DNA from: Flaccisagitta enflata
Lineage: Eukaryota; Chaetognatha; Sagittoidea; Aphragmophora
DNA length: 64,000 nucleotides
Assembly (NCBI GenBank): GCA_965153355.1
Contig: OZ231126.1
Coordinates: 1,736,001 to 1,800,000, forward strand
Direction: 5' to 3'
Part shown: positions 23,978 to 35,157 of the stretch, piece by piece
Numbering within the stretch: the first letter of the stretch is position 1
How the letters are laid out: the number at the start of each line of letters is the position of its first letter
The notes under the pieces: generated by a model
The model's input: only the letters and a program-made list of their open reading frames with translations
What the model was told of the DNA's origin: nothing
Databases searched by the model: none
Made by a program: the position numbers and the translations under genes

Positions 23978-25640
23978 TCACAGGAGGGAGAGTGTATGAA
24001 TGAGGGGAGAGTCCGGGCAAATGATACATTTGAGAGAAAATTTCTCTTTGCGACGTTCAAGCAATTCCTCCCAAGTGAGTCGGTGCAGCGCATGCTGGAG
24101 CTCGGTGACGCTCTCGTTGTACGAGTAACGGAACAAGCTTTGAAAGATGCTGTTATATGCGACGCGTAGTTGTCGACGGTTGTCACGATTTGCAACGTGG
24201 ATGATCTCAACACCGTAGGTTAAGATCGTTAAGCAGTGAGCCTCTTAGAGTTGGAGAAGAACCATCTCATCAGGACGCCCATCGATGCAAATGATTGAGT
24301 TTAGGGCACGATAGAAAGAGCAGAGCTTTTCTTTAGTGCAGCAGGAAAACTTGACACCGCTCTTCAAAGTCACGCCGAGGTAATTCCATGAATCAACCCA
24401 TGGAATCAAAGTGCCGTTGATGCAGACTTCGAATGTTGGAGGGCCACCTTTCCCAAAGTAAAGATTTTTTGTTTTTTTTTGGGATTGAGCATTATATCAC
24501 ATTCACGACAGTAGTCACTGCACAGATGAAGGATACTTTGAAGGTCTTTTACGGATGGGGCTAGTACAGCCATGTCGTCGGCATAGAAGAGCGTGGCAGC
24601 AAATATGCCACGGACGTGGCAACAAAAGCCGGCTTTTTTGAGAATATTGATGAGTTTGTCGACGTATATGCCGTAGAAGTCGGGCAACAAAACTCCTCCT
24701 TGACGGACTCCTGCTGACACATGAAACCATTCGATGTAGACGTCGTTCCAGCGGACACGGCAGAAAAGTCCATCATGCCACGTGATGATAATATCTATGA
24801 ATATCTTTGGTACATGGCAATCGAGTAATTTGATGAATAGACCCGAGTGAACGAGGCGATGAAATGCTTTACTCGCATCTAAGTACGAGCAAAAGACGCG
24901 ACTTCCATTCTCGATGAAGTAATTGATTGTCTCTTTCAAACAAAATAAGGCATGACTTGTGGATTTCTTCCGTTTAAATCCGAATTGGTAGTTGGAAGTA
25001 ACCAAGTGTTCAGAAAAGACGGATTTCAGCACATGCTCAAATATCTTTGAGACACTTGGAGAGATGGTAATGCCTCGATAATTACCGACATCACCATGGT
25101 TCCCTTGATTATCTTTGATAATGGGAACAATGAAGCCAAAACGAAATTGTTTTGGAATGAAAGAATGATTAAGCATTCCATTGAAGAGGCGGGTGAGGCG
25201 ATGCAGCATAGGGAGTGGCGCGTTGAGAAAGTGCTCTGCACATAGACCATCGTCATCAGCACATTTGCCTGATTTAAGCCCACTGATAGCATCAAATACA
25301 TGTTCAAACGTGATCCTGTACTTGGAACAATCGCATGTGTCATTATGAACTGAGCAGAGATCATTATATTTTTTCTTGAACAAACTGTTCAATTCAGCAA
25401 CCTTGACAGGATTGTTGGGTTCTGAGTTGCGTTGGAATGCTCTTTTGAACGAATCAGCTATTGCGTTGTTAGAGGTGCAGCCGTCAACAATAGGAGAGAA
25501 ACCATTGTTGTTTTTATTGTGGAGACATTTCCATGAACGCCAGAATTTGTTGGTGTCGCAAGACTCCAAAGCGTCGTGGAGGTTATTCCAGCATCCTTGA
25601 TTGGCTGTATGTTTACGGCTCGTAGTTTCAACTATCCGTC
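23978..25640 (-). pseudogene. LINE (non-LTR retrotransposon) reverse-transcriptase fragment, broken
   Basis: The minus-strand frame (open from 25677 to about 24475) encodes the reverse transcriptase of a 5'-truncated non-LTR element. In order it shows an IVPIIKDNQ / NYRGITISP block, QFGFKRKKSTS, SYLDASKAFHR with the first catalytic Asp, GVRQGGVLLPDFYGIYVDKL, and the catalytic LFYADDM at about 24570-24590 followed by LAPS. In an A-rich run near 24470-24480 the frame shifts. The post-RT region (YLGVTLKSG, HCLTILTYG, YNSIF, LTWEELLERR) continues in another frame with an additional in-frame TAA at 24245-24247, ending at the stop at 23978. The order is typical of CR1/Jockey-like LINEs, but I cannot assign a clade. 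Endonuclease sequence is missing. The 5' edge is approximate. It is not functional as it stands. Confidence 0.85.
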
Positions 25641-27780
25641 CATTTATATTCTGACTGACTGATGATGGTAGACGCATAGGAAATTAGGCAAAGATTGGAA
25701 AATGGCGTTGCGATGGTCTCGTTCTTTAGGAAAAATTTCAACAATCTGAGAGAGGTAAAATGAAAGGGAAGTTGGGCATGAGATATTGGTCAACCAATGA
25801 AAACAACATGAGATCAGGATAGACATTGAGCAGAAACAGCCAATAACAACATGTACATCTTATCCAGAGGCCATGAAGCCAGATCAATACACTGCCCCCG
25901 CCCTGCCCATCCCACCAAATTCACCCATGTCACCCCAATAATCAGTTGACCGGGCAGACGATAAAAAGGATGCAAATGCAGGACGCAGGATGCAGGATAA
26001 AATGATAAAAAACAGAAGATAAAACAATAAATAGCCAGACGACAAAAACAACAATAAAACACCAAAACACTAAAATGATAAAACTTACTTTATGGTACTC
26101 CATGGTTTCCCACCGGCGTCGTTATCGTCCTGAATGTCAGATGTCCGTTCATATGTCTCTGCAATAAAAGGATGAGAGACTTATGAAAGATATGAAATTC
26201 CAAGGGCACACATCATGAAAATCTAGCTAATATCAAGCATTACATTACGAAGCGATGCCATAAACAATGTCTACGCAAATAAAAATCGAAGCATGAAAAT
26301 ATAAGTCGACGAAAGAAGTAGAAGGAAAAATATGTGAGAACACGCAATTCCAAATCAATAAAAGAGCAAGGCGAAACGGGCAAAACCATGCCCACCATAT
26401 GGTTGCAGCCAAAATGGGCAAAAAACAAAAGGCATCGATTTAGAAAGAAAGAAGAAAAAGACATTCACGCGAAGAGCATCATCATTCCCATACTTATAAA
26501 TATCACACATTTCCACACTCTGCCCCATTTTTGTAATTTCATAAATTTCAAAAATCCAACATCTAGTTTCTGATCGTGGGAAACCCTAAAAATAAAAAAC
26601 CCATACTGCAACGCAAAAAAAATTACATTAATATAACTACAAACTCCGCCCCTCTCCCCAGCCTCCGCCTCTTACATCCCCCCCCTTCCACAGAAGGAGA
26701 TCGACGAACAACATGGCGACAAATCTTTCCCCCCCCCCCCCCCCCCCCCCGGAAGAGGGGGACCAAACCAAGCGCAGTGATCAATCCGACAATCGGGAGG
26801 TGGAGACGAGATGGAGACGAGGAAGAGAAGGCGCCCGTTCTGTTAAAAAGTTAAGAAGGGAAGGAGGGGGGGGGGGGAAGGGGGGAACGGGCCTAGGAGC
26901 ACCTCTAGACTGGGATTTGACTTTGAGGTGGAAAAGTATAAGAGGAGGGCATTTAGTAATATGTACACCATACGAAATTTATTTGTAAACAAGATTTTAA
27001 AGGGACAAATGTCAAATACAAAAAAATCTAAAAACTAAGTGATACGATATGTTCGTATCCAAAACAGCAGAATGACAACAAAAGATAAAACAATAAATTA
27101 CTAACCCTATAAATTAAAAACAATTATACGAGGGAAATAAACCCCAAGAACCATTTCAGGATGACCACGTCACCTGCCCTATCTCCAAGGCAGAGAAGCA
27201 CAAACTCGAATCTCCAACAGCTCGTCAAATTGCGATAATAAGGCGAGGGAAAAGACGAGGTTGAGGCGACGTCGACGCCCGAGAATGGACCCAACGTCGT
27301 ACATCATCGTCGATGGAAGGCCAGAAGCCACACTTGCGCCTTGGGTCTTGGAGCTTCGTTGGGATTTGACGGGAAACTGCAGATGTCTTCAGCATTCAAA
27401 CGTTGACACCAGCAGAAGCTATAATGACAACAAATGAACTGACAGGACAGGAAAGCATTTGGAACAGGTAAAAATTACATGTCAATGCGAAATGAATCAA
27501 TGTTGATTTGGATATTGGAACACACAACTTAGTAACAGGGAAAGAGACGAAAGCATGGATGATCAGAACCAAATATGAATTTGCACACTCTTTGTCAATA
27601 AAATCAAACAGAGCAACATCATTCATATCTATAGTTACTAAGTGACAGGCCCATGCGCCCAAAATTTCTCTCTCCCAAAAACTTAGCTTTTATTAATGCG
27701 TCCAAATCCACAATCTCGACGTGAAATGTCTCCTTAATGGGCGTCGGACTCGAATTCTCCGGACATGAATAACGGGTCCA
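25641..27780. other. Unassigned sequence with poly-C/poly-G tracts
   Basis: No protein-coding signal, RNA gene or clear repeat was recognised. There is a poly-C run of about 22 at 26729-26750 and a poly-G run near 26867-26877, with inverted purine/pyrimidine bias between them. This is the largest stretch of apparently single-copy sequence in the window and could be intronic or intergenic host DNA. Confidence 0.5.
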
Positions 27781-27924
27781 TTATCGCCCAAGACACCCCG
27801 CTGCAACCTGCTTGTGCCCCCGTGTTGCTGCGTCTTCTGCTTCGTCGGTTGCTGTGATCATTGTTGTATCAGACTCTGACTCGTCATCACGCTGCTGTTG
27901 TTCAGCATCCATGTTAGCCTTATC
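27781..27924 (-). pseudogene. 3' end of a coding exon, separated from its 5' part by a 5.25-kb insertion
   Basis: On the minus strand the frame reads an acidic, Gln-rich tail (ANMDAEQQQRDDESESD then TTMITATDEAEDAA) and stops at TAA (27781-27783). The codons continue exactly from the piece at 33180-33486 once one copy of the duplicated TATC is removed. Because the two halves read through the target site in one frame, the exon was probably coding before the insertion. Protein identity is not recognised. It could be a host gene or an older transposon protein. Confidence 0.65.
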
Positions 27925-28925
27925 CACATGTCATTTCTACTACCTTGGGGATGATTTTAACAAAACTGCTGGTTTTATAACTGTTTTGTATAGCCTGTAG
28001 GTGCAAGAAATGGAATCCACCAGCTTTTAAATCATCCTAAGGCCGGATTTTGAGAAAAAACACGTTTTTACCATCCTGAGGTACAGGTCATTGAATTTTC
28101 CCAATTTTATCTTGTTTTGCTCATATTTTTTTAACAAAAAGAGCTAGATATGCCAGATTGGTCCCATTTTAAAGATCTGCTCAAGATCTTTCCAACCGTC
28201 ACCAATTTTTTGTAAATCCGTTGAAAAATGCCTGAGATATAAGCACTCAAACATAGGGTATGTTATGAGGAATACTGACTATCTTCCTAGACGTTGATTC
28301 CTTGTGATAATTCTACTTGTTTTGCTCATAACTTTTGAACGAATAAAGCTAGAAATGCCAGATTGGTCTCATTTTAAAGATTTTTTAAAGATCTTTCTAA
28401 CCATCACCAATTTTTTGTAATTCCGATAAAAAATGCGTGAGTTAAGACTTGTCAAATGTAGGTGATGTCATGGGAATCTTGGAGGATTTTCCCAACTCTT
28501 CTTCTCACTTTGTCTATTGGTTTGTCCATCAGTCAGTGGGTTGGTTAGTTGTTCAGTTGGTCCATCAGTTCGTAATACTTAGCTTTATTGAAGTTTACAG
28601 GCATTTTTTGCATCACTGCCACTGCCAAAATGTTTCCTCACCTGTAGAACACAGGAGTAATTCCCATATTTCAAACCTGAAATTATCCTTCTCAGTCCTC
28701 AAATCAGTGCTTTCAGGCTTTGATTGGCCCTATAAATCCTCAAAATAACTCCCTCAAACCTCAAATTAGCCCTCGCAGGCTTCAAATTAGTCCTAGGCCT
28801 CATGTCAGCCCTCTGTCTATCCACTCATCCTCCCCTCTTAGGTCCTTACTCTTCCATCTCAAGTCTCAAAATGACCCCCTCAGCCCCCCAATCAGCCCTG
28901 TCATGCCTCAAATCAGCCCTCTCAG

Positions 28926-29340
28926 AATCAGAACCCCTCCAGAACCCCTCCATTTCATCTTTTTCGGGCCCTGAGAATCTCAAGAAAGCTGATTCAAGGC
29001 TTGAATAAAACTGGAACTGCTTGGAGAGGAAGAGGTTGAACAATATGTGAGGCTTAGATAGCTGATTTGAGGCCTGAGAGGCCTAAATTTGAGGCACGAG
29101 AAGCCAGGTTTGATGCCTGAGAATTTGGATTTAAGGCCTGAGAAGCCAAATTTGAGGCCTGGGAGGTTGGATTTGAGGCCTGAGAGGCCAGATTTGAGGC
29201 ATGAGAGGCTAAATTTGAGGCCTGAGAGGCTGGATTTGAGGCCTAAGAGGTCAGGTAAGAGGTCTCAGAGGCCAGATTTGAGGTCTCAGACGCCAGATTT
29301 GAGGCCTGAAGGGCCCGATGAGGGGGTGCGGGGGGGAAAA
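28926..29340. repeat. Minisatellite of GAGGCCTGAGAGGC(C/T)-type units
   Basis: Units of about 22-26 bp (GGCCTGAGAGGCCAGATTTGA and variants) repeat from about 29065 to 29330. They may represent expanded inner-arm sequence of the foldback element. Confidence 0.75.
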
Positions 29341-29359
29341 ACGGATGTACAAATGGACA

Positions 29360-29425
29360 AACGAAAGTCCCCCTGTGTTCTACAGGACTTCGTCCCCTTT
29401 GGGGCCGCTGCCCAAAAAGGCATAT
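29360..29425 (+). mobile_element. E-family terminal fragment
   Basis: It contains CCTGTGTTCTACAGG, then CCCCTTTGGGGCCGCTGCCC and AAAAAG, the hairpin-like end also seen at 49.5-50.0 kb and in copies E1-E3. The other end is not identified. Confidence 0.5.
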
Positions 29426-29449
29426 TCCATGAATTTTCTTTTTTTAAAT

Positions 29450-29669
29450 TTTTAGTGGCGTGCTACGCGACTCTACACCCCGCTTTTTTGGTCCGTCCGT
29501 TGGTCGGTTGGTCCGACCGTCTGTCCGTCCCTCCGTCCGTCTCACTTTACTTTTTTTGGGTTTTTGCGTTCTACGGCCTCACTGCTCCTGCCCGAGTGAT
29601 CAAGTGACCTCATATACGGCCCCTGCCCACCCGCACGCGACTGGGGTAGCCGTGTATCCGGCCTTGTTT
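29450..29669 (-). mobile_element. HP element, short copy
   Basis: On the minus strand the start is AACAAGGCCGGATACACGG, the motif CCAGTCGCGTGCGGGTGGGC, an AAAGTGAGACGGACGGAGGG core, and the hairpin region AGTCGCGTAGCACGCCACT then AAAAA. The subterminal 10-mer matches the hairpin at 9 of 10 positions. Confidence 0.85.
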
Positions 29670-30227
29670 TCTATCAAGTTAAGAGTGAAAAGAATTCTAA
29701 ATAAATTTCCCTGAAAGACAACAACTTCCTTCTCGTATCTTACATCACTTGTTGATGTTTAAGATAATGGCTTTCTTCTTATCCATAATCGACAATGTTT
29801 TGAATAGAAAATAAGACCAGAGAAAGACGGTGAAATCAGAAGCTCCGAATGTCAGGACTTTGCCTCTCTTTGGGCATCTTCGAAAAAAATCCTGCAGAAC
29901 ATTAGAATCTGAAGCCTTGGATGCCCGATGATAGGTCTGAACAGGTGGATCTGAGGCCTGGAAGGTTTAATTTGCAGTCTGTGAGTGCATATTTGATGCC
30001 TGAAAGGGCAGATTTGGTCTGAAAGGGCTGAATTAAGACTTTCACACTTTCAGGCATAAAATATGCCTTCATAAACTTCAAATTGAATCTTCCAGGACTC
30101 AAATCCACCAGTTCAGACCTTTAATCAGACATCCAAGGCTTCAAGATTCCCATTGTCTACCGGATTTTTTTTTCAATTTGGGTGTAGTGAGGGATATTGT
30201 TCTACTTGTCATACCATGCGTATAAAA
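29670..30227. other. Unassigned, with degenerate GGCCTGA minisatellite relics
   Basis: TCTGAGGCCTGGAAGG and AAAGGGC-type units at 29920-30110 resemble the neighbouring minisatellite. Nothing else is recognised. Confidence 0.4.
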
Positions 30228-30595
30228 AACAAGGCCAACACCTATAAGTCGCGTGCGAGATTTACAGGGTAAGAAAGACTTAGAATGACTTAGAATGACT
30301 TAGAATGACTTAGAATGACTTAGAATGACTGAAAATGTCCAAAAAGGACTTAAGATGACTAAAAAACCTAATGACCAAAAATGACTTAAAATAACTTAAA
30401 ATGACTTGGAATGACTCAAAATGACTTAGAATAACTATTAATGACTAAAAGAAACTTAAAATGACCTAGGAGTTGACGTTATATTACAAAAAAAGTAAAG
30501 TGTGACGGACGGACCGACGGACCGACGGACCGACGGACGGACCGATGGATGGACCGACAAAGCGGGGTGTAGAGTCGCGTGCACGCGACTAAAAA
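30228..30595 (+). mobile_element. HP element, medium copy with AGAATGACTT array
   Basis: The start is AACAAGGCCAACACCTATAAG with the motif AAGTCGCGTGCGAG, then about fifteen 10-bp units related to TTAGAATGAC (30265-30460), a (GACGGACC)n block, and the perfect hairpin AGTCGCGTGCACGCGACT at 30573-30590 then AAAAAG. It links the short form and the long form: same ends, one small 10-bp array. Confidence 0.85.
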
Positions 30596-30720
30596 GAAAA
30601 AAGATGCACCTTTCTTTTCATTGATAAAACAGATTCAAAAAATGAATAAAACTTTTTTTAAAAGATATATTTCCAAAGATTTAAAAAAAATGGATGTTTA
30701 TTGTTTCACCTGTAGTCTGA

Positions 30721-31328
30721 ATAGTTGCCAAAGTGTTAGCTGGTCAGCGGTTTTCGTTTCCCCTTTGTGAGTGTACGTGGGTGTGAGGTGGTGAGAGGGG
30801 CCAATGACCTGTACTTCCTCAGTAAGTGTGGTTGTAAAAGGTGAATCATGGGTTGAGGGGTTAAGATATGGGCCATGAACTTGGGATTTGGGCTTTGAAG
30901 TGAGAATGGGGAGTGGGGACTGGGATTTAGGCCTTGGGGCTGGAATTTTGGCTTTGAGGCTGGGATTTTTTACCTTGAAGCTGGGATCTGAGCCTCAAGA
31001 CTTAAATCTGGGCCTTGAGGCTAGGATTTGAGCCTCAAGGTTATGATTCAGGTTTCAAGGATTTGGCTTTTAGGCTAGGATTTTAGCCTGGAGGCTAGGA
31101 TTTGGGCTTTGAGACTTGGACTTGGACCTTGAGGCTGGGGTTTTGGCCACAAGGCTGGAATTTGGGCCTTAAGGCTGGTATATGGGCCTCTATGCTGGGA
31201 TGTCCTCCAGGTTGGGTTTTGGCCTTGAGGCTGAGGGGGGGTACAAAGAAGGAGGAGGAGAAGAAGGACAAGTTTCTTCATATGTGAAAGCATAGGTCAT
31301 CGGCCCTTTTTGGGCGCTGCCCAAAAGG
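30721..31328 (+). mobile_element. E-family element, copy E3
   Basis: The start is ATAGTTGCCAAAGTGTTAG, followed by many 20-30-bp GAGGCTGGGATTTGGGCCTT-type units, a GGAGGAGGAGAAG tract and the closing arm CATATGTGAAAGCATAGGTC ending GGGCGCTGCCCAAAA. The left arm is more diverged than in E1/E2. Confidence 0.65.
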
Positions 31329-31368
31329 GAAGATTTGAGACCTGGGAGGGGTTCTATGATCTGTGAGG

Positions 31369-32183
31369 CTATGCCGGATCATAAATAGGCTTGAAAAGCT
31401 TAAGCTTAGGGCCCCGCGCCTCAGGGGGCCCCGCACCCCTTGTGAAAAAAAAAATTACAATGAAAAATATCATAAAGAAATGTAATAGAAAATGAAAAAA
31501 TCTCAAATACTGAAATTTATACTCAACTGCTTACAGAGTAAAAAAAGGTGCAAACAAAAAAAAATATTTTCACAATTCTGATCTCAAACTAGCAATCAAA
31601 AACATAAAATGTTTTTTTTTTTAAATGTAATCAAAAATTTAACAAATTAATCTGCTTCAAACAAATTTACAAAATTTGTAAAATCTTAATTTTAATGAAT
31701 GAATAAAAATCTTAAAGCAAGATTTGTTTTGCTTTTACAGAAAAGCACTTCAAATCCCTTACTGAAATCGTTTTTAATGCAATAGATTTAGGATACCCCA
31801 TTAGTTTTAAAGCAATAATTTAAAATCACAATATTTGTAATATTTATTCAAATTTTCAAATAATCTTTATGCATCAGTCTCTGTTCACACTCTTTATCAA
31901 TTGATAAGGTCTTTATAGTTGTGGACACGTCTGTTTGTCCGTCGGTCCATCGGTTTGTCAGCACAAGTCAAAAAGCGGAAAAACAAGCGTTTTAGAACAT
32001 TTCTAGTTGCGGACAATTGCATTTCTGCTCCTGCCCACCCATCCGCTACTGGTGGCCATTTATCCAGCCTTGTTAACTATAAATTTGGTTTAAAATTATG
32101 TGTGAATATGCAACAAAAAAAATTGAGGGGGCCCCGCGCCCCTAGCTAAGCTTAGGGCCCCGCGCCATGTTGATCCGGCTCAG
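31369..32183. mobile_element. hAT-like non-autonomous element (815 bp), 8-bp TSD CTGTGAGG
   Basis: CTGTGAGG lies at 31361-31368 and 32184-32191. The ends CTATGCCGGATCA and, inverted, CTGAGCCGGATCA match at 11 of 13. Just inside are AAGCTTAGGGCCCCGCGCC and related GC-rich blocks, then an AT-rich interior. A type C HP copy is nested at 31913-32074. Confidence 0.8.
31913..32074 (-). mobile_element. HP element type C, short copy
   Basis: On the minus strand the start is AACAAGGCTGGATAAATGGCC, then GGATGGGTGGGCAGGAGCAG, a GACGGACAAAC block, and a decayed type C hairpin containing GTCCACAACT. A GTCCGCAACT-like string also occurs internally. Confidence 0.65.
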
Positions 32184-33179
32184 CTGTGAGGACTGATTTG
32201 GTGGCTTAAAAGGGCTGATTGGAGAGATTGGGGGCCATTTTGACACTGGAGAGGGTGGAGTTCAGGCCTGAGAGGGGAGGATGAATGGATAGACAGGGGG
32301 CTGACATGAAGTCTAGGACTAATTTGAAGCCTGAGAGGGCTAATTTGAAGTTTGAGGGACTTGTTTTGAGGATTTAGAGGGCCAATCAAAGCCTGAAATG
32401 AATGAGAGGGATGATTTTGGGTTTGAGATATGGGAATTCCTCCTGTGTCCTACATGTGAGTAAACATTTTGGCAGTGGCAGTGATGCAAAAAATGCCTGT
32501 AAACTTCAAAAAAGCTAAGTATCACAAACTGATGGACCAACTGAACCACCAACCAACCCACTGACTGATGGACAAAACCAAAAGACAGAGCGAAAAGAAG
32601 AGTTGAGATAATCCTCCAAGATTCCCATGACATTACCTAGGTTTGGCAAGTCATAACTCAAGCATTTTTTTGTTGGATTTGCAAAAAATTGGTGACAGTT
32701 AGAAAAATCTTGAAAAAATCTTTAAAATGAGACCAATCTGGCATTTCTAGCTTTATTCGTTCAGAAGTTATGAGCAAAACAAGTAGAATTATGACAAAAA
32801 ATCAATGACCAGGAAAATAGTCAATATTCGTCATAACATACCTTATGTTTGAGTGCTTATATCTCAGGCATTTTTCAACGGATTTACAAAAAAATTGGTG
32901 ACAGTTGGAAAGATCTTGAGCAGATCTTTAAAATGGGACCAATCTGGCATTTCTAGCTCTTTTTGTTCAAAAGATATGAGCAAAACAAGATAAAAATGGG
33001 AAAATTCAATGACCTTTACCTCAGGATGGTAAAAAAGTGTTTTTTCTAAAAATCCGGCCTTAGGATGTTTTAAAAGCTGGTGGATTCCATTTCTTGCACC
33101 TACAGGCTAAACAAAACAGTTATAAAACCAGCAGTTTTGTCAAAATCATCCCCAAGGTAGTAGAAATGACATGTGTATC

Positions 33180-33486
33180 ATTATCAATGAAAGTTTGATT
33201 TGCTGCAGGAGGATAAATTGCCGTCACGGGAGTAACCACAGCCTTCCGTTGCTGCAACTGTTGCTGTTGAAACCGCCACTGCTGCTGGACTTGCTCCAGC
33301 CGCTGCCGCTGTTCCTCAGCCTCCTGTTGCTGCTTCTGACACCCAAAAACTTCAAAATGGTTGTGACCAATTTCATGGCAGCTCAAAACTACATTCGCTT
33401 TTACACACGGCATTAGATCAATCGGGAGATAATTTGATATCACTGCCAGCACATGGCTCATTGTACTATCGCAAAATTTTTTTACC
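33180..33486 (-). pseudogene. 5' part of the split coding exon (Gln-rich; possible BESS/Myb-type region)
   Basis: The minus-strand frame begins after TTATTCCAG, a possible splice acceptor. In the same frame a TGA closes the reading frame just upstream of this, so an exon border is plausible. It encodes VKKFCDSTMSHVLAVISNYL, a Cys/His-containing helical-looking segment (CVKANVVLSCHEIGHNHFEVF), then a long Gln/Glu coiled-coil-like run (QQQEAEEQRQRLEQVQQQW). The opening segment loosely recalls the short C-terminal BESS-like motif of MADF/Myb-family DNA-binding proteins, which is a weak family guess. It is interrupted after TFIDN by the foldback element. Upstream exons were not found. Confidence 0.55.
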
Positions 33487-33720
33487 TGGAATAACATGAA
33501 TAACGTTTGTCATTGAATATTTGATTTACATCCTTATTTGCAATACATTGGATCCTTATTATCTGTGTTGTGACCTCCCTGAAAAGCAATGGAATGATAG
33601 GGACAAAAAAGGAAATCCACGTTGATCAGGACCTCTCCTAGATTGGATTTTTATCTGGCGGAAATAAAAAAGGTGGCGATAAAGATGCTTACAAACAAGC
33701 AGTGAGTTTTTTTCGTGCAG

Positions 33721-33721
<1 letters not shown>

Positions 33722-33757
<36 letters not shown>
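33722..33757. repeat. (AG)n microsatellite
   Basis: About 36 bp of AG dinucleotides. The surrounding 33500-34150 has no recognised gene. Confidence 0.9.
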
Positions 33758-33760
<3 letters not shown>

Positions 33761-34152
33761 TAACAGCTGCAAGAAACACGTTACGTGCTGTCTGCCCGTC
33801 GCTAGCTGTGTCACTGCCCAGCGTGAGAACAAGTTGAAACTTCAAAAGGAGAAACGTTGCACAGAAAGACAGCGATGATGAGACAGACACACTGACAGAC
33901 TGATAGGTATTAAGAATGAAAAAGTCACATAAACAAATAGATAGACATGAAACGCACAACTGAAAAGGGACAGACAGACAAACGGATGGAGAGGTGAAGA
34001 GAACACACTGCAGAATATGAAATTTTGGTCTGCTTAACGATAAGCTTTGGTCTTTCACGCTTGAGTTGAAAATACTCATTTTTGTTGATGTTGCTGTTGT
34101 CGATTAAAGCTTTTCAATTTCATAGTTGTCCTTTTTTCCTTGATTGTCGCAT

Positions 34153-34231
34153 TTTTGTGATTGTTGTTGTTATTGATTTGGCCCATTTCACTGTCATGAA
34201 GGTTGTTGTTGTTGTTGTTGTTGTTGTTGTT

Positions 34232-34263
<32 letters not shown>

Positions 34264-34290
34264 CGTTTTTATTGTTTGTCATGTTGTTGT
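34153..34290. repeat. (GTT)n microsatellite
   Basis: TTG/GTT triplets with interruptions, densest at 34200-34262. Confidence 0.9.
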
Positions 34291-34454
34291 CTTGGATGCC
34301 CCGCCTCTTCCCTCTTCAACGATATTGTGACCCTACGTCACTTGTTACTTTGTTTTTCACGCAGGTTGGTGTGACCTAAATCTAATCCCTTATCATCTCG
34401 ATCCAGAGGTCATGCTAAGCTTTAAAATGAAATCTACGCAACGATTTCCACATA

Positions 34455-34456
<2 letters not shown>

Positions 34457-34518
<62 letters not shown>

Positions 34519-34564
34519 AGAAAGAAAAAGGAAGAAAGAAAGGAAGAAAGAAAAAACGAAAGAC

Positions 34565-34598
<34 letters not shown>

Positions 34599-35062
34599 CG
34601 AGAAAGAGAGAAAAAAAGAAAAAGAAAGAAAAAGAGATGAAAGACTGACGAGTAGGTTCATTCACTAGATCGTCAAGCAAAACGAAGGGAGGAGGAGGAG
34701 GAGGAGGAGGAGGAGGAGGAGGAAGAGCAGGACAAAGTGTTGACCACAAGTGGCCACGGCAAAAAACAACAGCTGTGGTCACGAGTCCGTGGCCACGGGA
34801 AGTGCCCACCTGGCCCGAGCGTGAAACCAGAAGTTCGTTCCGGTTGCGGAAAAAGGGCAGGGTTGCCCTATAACAATAATGGGCTGCTTGGCCGTGACGG
34901 TAACGGTATTGAGGAGAAGAAGAAGAGGAAGAAGAAGAAGAAAAAGAAAAAGAAGAAAAGAAAAAGAAGAAAAGAAAAGGAAAAAAAAGAAAAAAAAAGA
35001 AGAAAAAAAAGAAGAAAAAAAAAGGGAAAAAAAGGAGAAATAAAAGAAATAAAAGAGGGAAT

Positions 35063-35155
<93 letters not shown>
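34457..35155. repeat. Compound purine/pyrimidine microsatellite block with diverged inverted flanks
   Basis: The order is (AG)n 34459-34512, (GAAA)n 34513-34640, (GGA)n 34688-34725, a unique segment rich in GTGGCCACG, then (GAA)n/poly-purine 34912-35045 and (CT)n 35076-35154. The unique segment 34735-34910 has a weak inverted counterpart at 35365-35530 (shared GTGGCCACG, GGGCACCTGGGC-like and GCCGAGCGTGA strings), so the block may be the core of an old foldback element. Confidence 0.7.

Positions 35156-35157
<2 letters not shown>

Larger units (their letters stand above)
27925..33175. mobile_element. Foldback transposon (5251 bp), arms about 1 kb, 4-bp TSD TATC
   Basis: The left arm (27925 to about 28925) and right arm (about 32192-33175) are inverted copies beginning CACATGTCATTTCTACTACC. 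Arms share GATTCCATTTCTTGCACC-type sequence (inverted on one side), two copies each of a CCAGATTGGTC module, and a GGTTGGTTAG / CTAACC-like block. TATC flanks both sides (27921-27924 and 33176-33179). The insertion splits an open reading frame. The interior holds GAGGCCTGA minisatellites and nested HP, E-family and hAT-like copies, and no transposase. Confidence 0.85.

Noticed and set aside
26334-26988. Short plus-strand frames near the poly-C/poly-G tracts
   Set aside because: Proline- and glycine-rich translation of homopolymers, with no domain or codon support.
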